This document shows positions 9,540 through 18,757 of a DNA stretch of 23,378 nt, one piece after another. Position 1 is the stretch's first letter; each line of letters begins with the position of its first letter. The notes below the pieces were generated by a model that saw only the letters and a program-made list of their open reading frames with translations, ran no database searches and was not told the DNA's origin. The position numbers were made by a program, and so were the translations under genes. The DNA lies in assembly GCA_030267965.1 (NCBI GenBank), contig BRYA01000888.1, positions 8,837-32,214 on the forward strand, written 5' to 3'. The stretch comes from Triparma columacea (lineage: Eukaryota; Sar; Bolidophyceae; Parmales; Triparmaceae).

Positions 9540-10800
9540 ACCTGAGGTATTTAACGTGCTCAAGCAGGAGGTGCTGGCAAGCAGAAGCCTTACGGGTCGA
9601 TATACACGTACGTATCGGTGGTGTCAGTATATATACGCGCTCAAGCAGGAGGAACCTTGCCGCGGTGGTGATTGAGGGCGCTGGGACTGCTCTGAGGTGG
9701 AGAGTCACCGAGAGGGCCTTGCAGGTAGGGTGGTGGTGCTGACACGCAGAAGCGTTACGGGTCAATATACACGTACGTATCGGTGGTGTCGGTATATATA
9801 CGCACTCAGGCAGGAGGAGCCTTGCCGCGGTGGTGATTCAGGGCGCCGGAACTGCTCTGAGGTGGAGAGTCACCAAGAAGGCCTTGCAAGCAAGCAAGTA
9901 ATGCAGGTGCGTAGAAGTGTCACGGGTCGGTATATACGTACGTATTGGTAGTGTCGATATATAAACGCGCTCAAGTAGGAGAAACGTTGCCGCGGTGGTG
10001 ATTGAGGGTACCCAACGGAAGGGAGTCTCCGACAGGCCTTGCAGGTAAGGTGCTTGTGCTGACGCGTGGAAGTGTGACGGGTCGGTCTACACGTACAAAT
10101 CGGTCGACTAGATGTATTTATGCAATCGAGCAGGAGGAGCGTTTCCGAGGAGGTGATTGAGGGTAATCAACGGGAGGAAGTCACCGACAGACCTTGCAGG
10201 TAAGGTGCTTGTACTGACGTGTGGAAGTGTTATGGGTCGGTCTACACGTACAAATCGGTTGACTAGATGTATTTGGCAATCAAGCTGGATGAGCGTTGCC
10301 GTGGAGGTGATTGAAGGTACTCAACGGGAGGAAGTCACCGACAGACCTTGCAGGTAAGGTGCTTGTGCTGACGCGTGGAAGTGTTACGGGTCGGTCTACA
10401 CGTACAAATCGGTTGACTAGATGTATTTGGCAATCGAGCAGGAATAGCCTTGCCGTGGAGGTGATTGAGGGTACTCAACGGAAGGGAGTCTCCGACAGGC
10501 CTTGCAGGAAAGGTAGTGGTTCTGACGCGTGGAAGTGTTACGGGTCAGCCTACACGCACAAATGGATCGACTAGATGTATTTATGCAATCAAGCTGGAGA
10601 TGCGTCGCCGCGGTGGTGATTGAGGGTACTCAACGGGATGGAGTCTCCGACAGGCCTTGCAGGTAAGGTGCTTGTGCTGATGTGTAGAAGTGTTGAGGAT
10701 CGATCTACACGCACAAATCGGTTGACTAGATGTATTTATGCAATCGAGCAGGAGGAACCTTGCCGCGAAGTTGATTAAGATCGCTAGGACTCCTCTGGAG
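9540..10800. repeat. Tandem satellite, about 8 diverged units of about 155 bp, two subfamilies
   Basis: An anchor CCGACAGRCCTTGCAGG (variants CCGAGAGGG, CCAAGAAGG) recurs near 9710, 9875, 10031, 10186, 10340, 10494 and 10649, giving steps of 165, 156, 155, 154, 154 and 155. Each unit also has GACGCGTGGAAGTGT, ACGGGTCGGTCTACACGTAC, CAAGCAGGAGGA and GCCGCGGTGGTGATTGAGGG. The left units (to about 9970) carry a TATATACGTACGTATCGG and GTCGGTATATATACGC version. The right units carry TACAAATCGGTTGACTAG and TGTATTTATGCAATC instead. No frame stays open over several units, so it does not look coding. The last unit degrades near 10800. Confidence 0.88.
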
Positions 10801-11428
10801 GTGCTTTTTGGAGGGTTGTCGGGAGTTAAAAATGCCTGCAAGTGCGCGAAATTTCACGGGTGGGCGGAAGGAAGGCTGGGTTAGACGTCGGAATTAATTT
10901 GCGATTGCGCGACATTGAAACAAAACAAAATTCCTCAATAAACTTTGTCCATTTTTTTTTGGACGTTTCAGGCGAGATGATGATGTTGGTTTCGCACGGT
11001 GGGTGTTTGGGGCATGGTCCTGGCTCTTTTCTCCCAAGTTGCGATTCGGTCCACTCACCCCACTACCGTCTCACCGATCCACAATCCGTCACTTTCTTCC
11101 GAATGTCCTCCCCGATGCACTCACAAACAGACAAACAACCAAAATATGAGCGAAGTTCCTTCGGGGTGTTGTGGTGAAAGTAAAGGTTTGCTGAAATAAG
11201 TGAATATAAATTGTCGTCAAGCGAAACAAAATTAAAGTATGAAACGGTCAGACGCCTCAAAAATCGGAGTAGACGTGAATTTAGCTTTAAATAGATTTGT
11301 CCTTCCTCACTTCACCAACTTTTCCACCCCACCCAAGCATATGATAATAGTGTGATTTGTATAACAAATAGAAAGTCTCTCGAACTCCCCTTCCTAATTA
11401 TATCGGAGCACCCGCCCACCCAAAACTC
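10801..11428. other. Intergenic region with no supported gene
   Basis: AT-rich stretches (T run near 10953, AT-rich 11200-11390) lie between the satellite and the 3' end of the next gene on the minus strand. Short open frames here have no conserved motif. The 3' untranslated region of the gene at 11429-14154 probably extends into it. Confidence 0.45.
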
Positions 11429-14154
11429 TCACTGAATTGAGCAAGATGGTCTCTTCTTCGTTGCCCCCCCATCCCCATCCCCCTCCCCTCGCTCCCCGTC
11501 CCCACGCTCCCCGTCCCCATGCTCCCCGTCCCCTCTCCCCTCGGGAACAATGATCAGATTTTCGCAGCCTTTCATAGTGACTATGGCGTTGTTGTCGTGG
11601 TCCCTGAGGCATTTTTCCCAACAGACTCCACCATCGAAGAACTGAACGTTTTGCACGTGGAGGAGGAACCTACTGACGAAAATCGCGTTTCTACCCATGA
11701 GCTCTATGATTGGCTTCCTGTCCCGCTTGACTCCAACGACCCTGACGTTACCGCAGTGGATGCTGAGTGGAGGGCAGGTTGGGCAGGGGGGGCAAGGGGG
11801 CAGGGAGAGGAGGGGGGAGGAGCGAAACGGGTTAGACAAACTCGGTGGCACTTGTTTCTGTCGGCAAGGTTCTTCCTCTCTTTGGTGTCCGTTCTTACCT
11901 TGCCTCTTGTTCGACGCCCTTGAACTCCAGAGAATCGAGAATCCCAGCATCTCGGAGCTGCGAAGAAAAGAGGCAAAGCGAAAGAGAGGCAGGGTTAAAC
12001 CCTAATTCTCTTGTTGATGAAGTGGTGTATGCCTGATTCCTGAACCCTAAGCTTTGCCCATTCTCACCTGCCTGACTTGGTCTCCTCTGAGACTGGTGAA
12101 CATTTGCTCCATGTTGCAGTCCATTTCCACCCCGACCTTGACAATGCCGAAACAGAAGGATGTCTCAGTGGACTGGGTGTGCGGGGTGGCAAGGAAAAGC
12201 GCGATGTAGAGGTTGTCCGTGACCGTCTCCACGTCGGAGCAACCTGAGCGGCGATCGAAACAAGCCGCGAAGGTTTGCATTGCAATATTGGTTAGAATGC
12301 GACTTTTTAGTATTTGGTGTGGTTGGTGTCATCAAGGCAAACACATTTTTGCATTCCACCCATTCTCACCTTGCAAGGCCTTCACCTGCTCGCGACGAGA
12401 TAGAAGGTGAGCGTGGAGAGAGAATGATTCGCTGCGTTGCATTCTCACCTTCTCCAAGCTGAGGCGGGAGCAGACGACCTGGGGAGCAGAAGGGTGAGTG
12501 GGGAGTAACGAAATTGGAGCTACCGCAAGCGAAGCGAGTTGTGTAAAGGGGTGTAAAGAGTTAGAATGGTTGCCCAAGGACAGTTGGGGAAAAAATGGGG
12601 TGAATGTATAGCGTTAGGGCACGCGCGTGCGCACCGTTCAGTTCATTTTTCATTTCGCCCGTTCTCACCTGCATATAAGGCTTCGATTAAATCGCACAAT
12701 CCTCGTCTTCACTCTCACTTTCAAGGCTGCGTCGCTGGGGGTTGGCTTGTGAAGGTGAACGAGACCGAGGTGCTGCGAAGGCGGCGAGCGAAGCGAGCCG
12801 CCAAGATAGTTGTGTTGGGGTGGGAGTTGGTTGTCGTAGCTCCATTTAGCTTACGAGGGCTGACCATCGCTCCCCAGATTCCAATTTCTTTTGATCCTTT
12901 CGATCTCACCTTCTTGACCTGCCATAGGCCCCCGACGACCTGGGGCGTCTCGAACACGTTCTTTCGGCTACGATCTTGCAGAAACGGCTCTGCTTCCAGC
13001 TGCAATGATGGATTGGTCGTTAGAGAAGGTGCGCATTGAAGAAGACATAAGAATCTCTGCTCACCTCTGCCTTTTCCTTTGCAATACCGTGGGCTGCCCT
13101 GAGAGAGCAGATCTCGGTCTTTGATGATGGTTGGAGGGTTGGAGGGAGGAGCAGAGTGAACGAGTGAACGAGTGAAGCGAGCGATAACCTTGTCGCCCAT
13201 ACCCTGCGTCCTGAGCAACCGCCATAATGTTCTCACCTTGCCCTTGCCCTTGCCCTTGCCCTTGCCCTTGCTGCTGCCCTGGATGAGCTCAAGAACCCTT
13301 TGGTTGTCTACCGGGAGGATGACCATCGAGGATATGTCATCATCATCTAGGTTGAACCTGATCTTGGCGTACTCGACCGTGCAAAGTGTTGATTCCGTAA
13401 ACCAGCACCTCCTGCAAATGTTAGAGCCTGCAACGAAAGTGGATTAGAATTATTGCATTCTGGTGGTTTGCGTCAAATAAATAAAGGAACGAAGGTATTC
13501 TTACCTTCGATGACATTCAGGAAAGTGATCTCGTTCCTGTGGGGGTTGGCGAGCTAAGTGAGTGGCGATCGAAGCGAGCAACGAAATAAAATGCGTCCCC
13601 GAACGTTCGTGATTATCGGATCGCTCCAGCCTAGCGATCGCTCCAGCTTGTCGTTGGTCACAAGACTCAAAACTAACTTGCAACTTGTCACAACGCTCCT
13701 CCGTTGTTCATTCTCACCTCTCCCCGCATCTCTCGCAAGTCTCCATGGAGAAGGTGAGGATAGTCCTCCTGTAACCGTACCTCTCGATCATCATGTCTTG
13801 ATACTCAGGGTTCAATCTCGAAGAGAATGTCACAAAGAAGTCGTCCTCCAGCAAATGCCTCCTGAAGAAGACTTCGTCAAGGCTGAATGGTTCGATCCTC
13901 GTCGCTGAGCGAGTCCTTGATGTGGAACGTGTCCTCGAGGCTGAACGCGCTTTATCCCTACATTTTGCACCTCCCTCCGACAAAGCCACACTCTCAAGGT
14001 TGAAAACCTGTATAACACGCAGCTTATCTTTCAGCGACAGCATCAGCGACAGAATATGGGTGCACTTCCTCGTATCGACAACCTTTGTAGTCCCTTCTTG
14101 TCCTTCTTCCCACGCCTGTCCTTTCAGAAACAGGAGAAGATTTTCTCGGGTCAT
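11429..14154 (-). CDS. Unrecognised multi-exon protein with a possible CxxC-CxxC zinc site and a beta-helix-like C-terminus
   Basis: I resolve 11 exons: 14154-13718, 13536-13505, 13427-13237, 13098-13065, 12989-12910, 12772-12669, 12458-12449, 12385-12370, 12243-12068, 11957-11899 and 11762-11429. All phases agree and the total is 490 residues. Donors are GTGAG or GTAAG throughout. Exons 1-3 join to give CERC (residues 142-145) and, across two introns, CRRC about 16 residues on, which could bind one zinc. Exon 1 has an Arg/Ser/Thr repeat (SRTRS type) and exon 3 ends in a KG repeat. The last exon (SIHCGNVRVVGV, RNAIFVSRFLLHVQNVQF) resembles rungs of a right-handed beta-helix and ends in a Gly/Asp/Glu repeat tail. 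Weak points: the 10-nt exon 7 and the acceptor of exon 5. An alternative ends exon 6 at AAA|GTGAGA and starts exon 7 at 12478. No function can be given. Confidence 0.6.
11463..11540 (-). repeat. Short G-rich tandem repeat coding a Gly-Asp-Glu tail
   Basis: On the minus strand GGGGACGGGGAGCRT-like 15-bp units repeat about four times and encode GDGEHGDGERGDGERGEG. The copies are nearly identical, so the length is likely variable. It sits just before the stop codon of the unrecognised gene. Confidence 0.75.
13238..13270 (-). repeat. Hexanucleotide repeat at an exon end (Lys-Gly repeats)
   Basis: GGGCAA units, read GGC AAG, repeat about five times on the minus strand, directly before the exon 3 donor AAG|GTGAGA of the unrecognised gene. 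The donor itself is part of the last unit, so changes in unit number would keep the frame. Confidence 0.8.
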
Positions 14155-14721
14155 GGTAGTGGAGGAGAGGGTGGATAGAGGGGAATATGAGCTATTGTGG
14201 GGCTATTGATGCCCGCTAACTTGTGTCTCGTGAGAAAATTAGTTCACTTGGGGGCTCAAATCAGACAGAATAGGAAAGAAATAGTTACTTTCCGGCCCGA
14301 ACCTTTGAAGGCAAAAATACCGATTTCGCGCATATTCTGCGAAACTGCCCATATTTCGAATATGAACACATACAACCCTCAGATCCGACCACCAAAAGTA
14401 ACACCTTACGTCAAAAAATAAAAAATCATATATTTCTTCAATCTGACGGGAGGTTGAGGACAACCCAAAGACTTGAGAATTCTAAACCTCTGCAATCTCT
14501 TCACTCCATACGTTCAGTTTTTTACCGTTCTTCCTTTAAGACTCGTTCCCTTCCCTTGGCGACATTTTGAGTTACGAGAACCTCCATCAGCCAAGATTTC
14601 TGGCCTTCTCTGATCATCCACATCGGTGACAGATTGTACGTTCCTTCCTCCCCCCCATTAACATCTCGTTAGAATATAGTGCATCTAGAGCTCCAATAAT
14701 TGTATAGTTTTAGGTTTCAGT
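14155..14721. promoter_or_regulatory. Divergent intergenic region between the unrecognised gene and HEMA
   Basis: The two genes are transcribed away from each other, so this 567-bp space must hold both promoters, or a shared one. It is AT-richer than the flanking exons (around 14310-14440) and has no supported open frame. No recognisable TATA box or light-response element could be called with confidence. Confidence 0.45.
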
Positions 14722-16358
14722 ATGTGTCGTTCGCTGTATGCCCTGTTTGTAACCCTAATCCTCTGCCTAACGAAGCGAACCTCTTCGTTGGCTCTTCTTC
14801 CTGGAAAAATATCTCCCAGAGTGGGGACCAATGCGGCTTTTGGGGGCTTCAATGCTGTTGTCCGTCCTGAAATGTCCCTCCAGTCCACCCCAACCTCGTC
14901 CGAGGGCACAAAGAAGAAGCGTACCAAAGAGGAGAGGCTTCTTGCTGCTATCAAGGGGTTGAATGTCCATGTTGTTGGGCTCTCTATCCACCATGCAGCC
15001 GTCGAGGTTAGGGAGAAGCTGGCCGTACCTGAGGCATCGTGGAATGAGGCTAGCGCGGAGATCTGCGCTGATGGACACATCGAGGAGGCTGCTGTGCTCT
15101 CAACTTGCAATCGCTTTGAGGTCTACTACGCGGCATCGGATCCTAGGAAGGCGATGGCCTCCCTAACAAAGCACTTAAGCCGGCGTTCGGGCCTCCCGGT
15201 GTCGACGTTGCGCAAGAACATTTTTGCTTTGAGTGGTGACGATGCTGTCTGGCACCTCTTCCGTGTCTCAGGAGGTCTTGACTCGCTCATTGTTGGAGAG
15301 GGACAAATCCTTTCGCAGGTCCGCCAGTGTCACCTCCATAGTATTGAAGAAGACGGCTCGGGGGGCAAGATGATCTCGAGATTACTCAACCAGGCAGTCG
15401 CAGCTGGGAAGCGGGTCAGGAGTGAGACGGGGATAAGGTGAGGTTTGGTTGGTTGTCGTTGCTAGGCGCTTGACCATAATTCTAACCCTTGTTGATTTCA
15501 CTTCACTCCACCGTCTTCGCTCGTCACAGCAAGGGGAGTGTTTCAATCAGCTCAGCGGCCGCTGAGCTGTCGGAAATGCGTAGCATGCAGGACCTACAAC
15601 TCCCGTTTTCCGAGGCCAGGCTCGCAGTTGTTGGAGCCGGAAAGATGACGCGGCTCCTAGTTACGCACCTCGCTTCTCGGGGTCTTGAGAAGATGGCGAT
15701 CGTTAACAGGTCGATGAAACGCCCAGAGGAACTTGCAGAACAGTTCCCAGACGTGGACTTCGAAATCTCCTTGAACGATGACTTGTTTGACGTAGTAAGT
15801 CGTAGTGATATCATATATACCGCCGCCAGCTCAGAAGACCCTCTCTTGAGTAAGGAGTTGATGGAGGCCAACGGTCTTGCTGGTAGGAAGTTGATGATCT
15901 GCGACATAGGAGTGCCCAGGAATGTTGATCCGGACTGTAATGAAGTTGCCGGGGTCACAGCCTACAACGTCGACGACCTAACGGCCGTTGTTGCCAAGAA
16001 CACCGCCATGAGACAGAAGGAGATCATTCAAGCGAAAGTCCTTTTACAGGAGGAGGCAGAACTCTTCTCCTCGTGGAGGCAGTCGCTCTCGACAATCCCG
16101 ACCATCAACAAACTACAGCGACAAGCCGAAGAATTCCGTACTATGGAGGTCAAAAAGGCTTCGAAAAAACTTGACGGGTTGAGCGATAAGGAACTTGAAG
16201 CTGTGGAGAGGTTAAGCCGTGGCATTGTCAACAAATTGCTCCACGGTCCGATGAGCCACTTGCGGAAGACCGAGGGCGGCGAAAAAGCTCAAGCCCTGAA
16301 GAATTTGAAGGAAATGTATAGGATTGAGGAGGGTGAGGAGAATGGGAAGAGGAGGTGA
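14722..16358 (+). CDS. HEMA: Glutamyl-tRNA reductase, plastid-targeted
   Basis: Exons are 14722-15437 and 15530-16358. The 92-nt intron (AAG|GTGAGG ... GTCACAG) is phase 2, giving 514 residues. The enzyme reduces glutamyl-tRNA(Glu) with NADPH to glutamate-1-semialdehyde, the first committed step of C5-type tetrapyrrole (haem, chlorophyll) synthesis. Seen: GLSIHHAAVEVREKL near residue 86, STCNRFEVY near 127 with the catalytic Cys, SGGLDSLIVGEGQIL near 186 (family: SGLDSMVLGE), and IS-KGSVSISSAA across the splice. The NADPH-site glycine motif is VVGAGKM, followed by NRS; then DIGVPRNVDP, and NKLLHGPMSHLRK in the dimerisation region. The first 23 residues (MCRSLYALFVTLILCLTKR) are a hydrophobic signal followed by an about 60-residue Ser/Thr/Lys-rich stretch. 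That fits the two-part presequence of secondary plastids. Convergent with SOF1, with an 80-bp gap. Confidence 0.96.
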
Positions 16359-16438
16359 AAATTGCAGATGCAAATATTGTTCAAGAACAAAATAGTACAA
16401 CTTATCCATCTTCCTTATGACCGACCTCTCCATCTCAA

Positions 16439-18386
16439 TTAGTCCATCTTCCGCACGACAGTCTTCTCCCTCTCTTTACTCCACTCCACGCTCCCCTTCT
16501 TGGAATGTTTGATGACGTTCCCCTCCTTCCTCTTTGCCCCTTCCTTCTGCACAAGCTTCATGCTCGTCTGCTTTTTGATGAACTTCGGCAAGTTGTTCTG
16601 CTTCACGATGTTCCTAATCTCCGGCATGTGGCTGAACTTCTTCAGCAGCTTGTTCTTGTAGTTCATGCTCTTCTCCTCCCTGATCTTCGTCTGGCCAATC
16701 TTGTCGTTGCTCTTGGCCTTCCATATCCTTAAGTTCGTGTCGTCGCTGCCGCTCACCACGAACCTCGCGTCAGCCGTGTAGTTAACGCAGAAGACTCTCT
16801 GCATCCTCTTGGTATAATAGCAGTCCCGAGACGTCCCCGCGCGGGACTGGAATATTCTGACTGTCCTGTCGTAGCTCCCGGAGACGAACTCGCGCCCGGT
16901 GGAGCTCCAGCCGATGGAGAGGACGGCCCCGACGTGGCCCTTATGGATCATGGTGGGTTGGTCGAGCTTTCGCATGTCAAATGAGTAGCAGTTGTGGTCC
17001 TCGTTTCCCACGACAAAGTTCATGGGCTGAGGGGGGGGGGAAGGGCGGGGGAGGGGGCAAGAAGGTGAGGGAAGCGAAGAGTAGCGGGGCTTAGATAACG
17101 ACAATCGTAAATGCGACGCGCTACAGCAAAACTCCTCTCCCCCCGAACTCCCGCCTTACCTCCATCGGGTTCCACTCCAGGCAATTGCTCCTCATCCTCA
17201 GCACTGTTTTCTTCAACCCTGTCCCCCCCCTCGTATCATGCAGACCAATTCCCCTATCGCTGCTGCAGTGCGCCAGCAATCCCCTCTCCGCCGGGTTGTA
17301 CCTTACCACGTTGCAGCTGTCGTTCCCCCAAAGCTTGTAGCTCTGGATGGGGTTGCTCCTGTGCTCGCTCCACACCTCGACGCTCTCGTCAGACGCGGTG
17401 GCGAAGAACTCCTCCTTCCAGTGGTGGTCCATTGACTTGAAGGCGTTGTCGAAGAGCCAGGAGTTGCAGGGGGTGGGGGTGGGGGCCATGTTGGAGTTGT
17501 TCCCGTACCCCAGCGAAGGGGCGTCCGCGGAGGACGAGGTCGTGGGTCCCCCCCTGATCCCGTACCTCCCCTCTTCTTCCTCTTCTTCCTCCTCCTCCTC
17601 ATCACTACTACTCCCTCCCTCCTCATCATCCTCGTACATCTTCTTCCCTTTCTTCCCCTTCTTTCCCCCCTTCTCCTTCCTCCCTCCAATCTCCCCCACC
17701 CCCAGCTTCCACTGCTTGACCGTCTTATCCTGACCTGCCGTAAAGAAGCTCCCCCCGTCGCTCCCTACGCAGACTCCCTTTACCCACCCGCTGTGGGCAG
17801 TCTTACAGCTCCAGACGGCCTTGCGAGAGGCAAGGTCCCAGACGCGGACCTCGCCATCCACCCCCCCGGACACAAAGGGACAGAGGTGGCCACGAGAGGC
17901 TGCAGAGCATGCAACTGCGTCCATGTGGCCTTCAAGTGCTGCAACGAAAGGCTGAGGTGGGACAGGGTCGGGGGTGTGGTGAGTTGGTGTATATGAGTGT
18001 GAAGGGGTAGTATTATGGGTTGATGTGGGTTGATATGGGTTGAAACGGATTAATATGGGTTCGTATGTCCTCCAAGTGACTGACATGGACTAACATGGAT
18101 TGATATTCCACAAACCAACCCCTCGGCCATCGAAGCAAGGATGATTGTTTTCACTAATTACTCAACCGATTCTCCTAATTCACACACCCACTTCACTCTT
18201 ATCTCTCAAAGTACCTACCTTTGCAAACACCTTCTGCAACTTGGCAGCCTGTACAGCCCTAGTGTACTCTCTTGCCCTCTCCATCGGTTTGTACTTTGGA
18301 TCCAAGTTCCTGTTGATCTTCTTTATGTCGCCAGACGTCTCGCGTGTGTGTTTCTCGACATCTCGTGAGAGTGCCTTGATTTTCAT
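16439..18386 (-). CDS. SOF1: SOF1/DCAF13-like WD40 protein, small-subunit ribosome biogenesis factor
   Basis: Exons are 18386-18219, 17951-17160 and 17026-16439, all phase 0 (donors AAG|GTAGGT and GAG|GTAAGG; acceptors CTCAG), giving 515 residues. The start MKIKALSR, followed by TRETSGDIKKINRNLDP and ERAREYTRAVQAAK, is the conserved Sof1 N-terminus. Then come seven WD40 blades: VRVWD, VKQWK, VEVWS, IGLHD, CYSFD, VRIFQ, LRIWK. The C-terminal Sof1 domain has KIREEKSMNYKNKLLKKFSHMPEI and ends KTVVRKMD. Family role: nucleolar U3-associated factor for 18S rRNA processing; in animals also a CUL4-DDB1 substrate receptor. The protein is longer than yeast or human forms because of an insert between blades 2 and 3: a Lys/Gly stretch, then a run of acidic residues (SSSDEEEEEEEEEE). 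Intron 1 (267 nt) holds a 10-bp repeat array. Confidence 0.95.
18017..18110. repeat. 10-bp periodic repeat in SOF1 intron 1
   Basis: Five units in a row on the plus strand follow GGGTTGATGT, GGGTTGATAT, GGGTTGAAAC, GGATTAATAT, GGGTTCGTAT. After a 15-bp break, related ACATGGACTA and ACATGGATTG units follow. It lies wholly inside the intron 17952-18218. Confidence 0.75.
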
Positions 18387-18757
18387 TGCGGGAAATCAAT
18401 TGGATTGATTGGTGGAGGATTTTTTCTATTTTTGCGGAATTTTTTGGCCAAAGAATGAAGAAACCATTTGACAACGTTTTCACGTTGTTATTTTTGCTAA
18501 CGCCCTTGTGATAACTCTGCTATGAAACTGTCGAAAAGAAATAAAATTATTGGTGCCGTTCACCCCACTCAGAGGCTCTCACTCCACCTCCTCCTTGTGC
18601 TCAAAATTTACGAAGAGAGAAGAAGTTACCCTCTAGTCACCCCCCCGCCCCCCCCCGCCCCTCCGGTGCCCCTCCCTACCGCTCCCTGCCCTCTGTTCTT
18701 CCACAGCGCCCCTTTCCTCCCCCCTCCCCCACCAAATCCCAAGCCCCCCTCCGCACC
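18387..18757. promoter_or_regulatory. Divergent intergenic region between SOF1 and the Tubby-domain gene
   Basis: The two genes start on either side of this 371-bp space, so both promoters must be here. The half next to SOF1 is AT-rich. The half next to the Tubby gene (18640-18755) is nearly pure C with few other bases. No open frame with conserved content is present. Confidence 0.45.

Noticed and set aside
9540..10800. Regular repeats with intervening sequence, as in a CRISPR array
   Set aside because: The whole unit of about 155 bp is repeated, with no unique spacers, and the surroundings are eukaryotic. It is a satellite.
11989..12010. Telomere-like CCCTAA and a GGGTTAAACCC palindrome
   Set aside because: Only single copies, inside an intron of the unrecognised gene; scattered CCCTAA copies elsewhere in the window also stand alone. 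Chance is sufficient.
17303..17733. Open frames on both strands overlapping the second SOF1 exon
   Set aside because: They arise from the acidic CTC/CTT repeat region; the WD40 frame is the conserved one.
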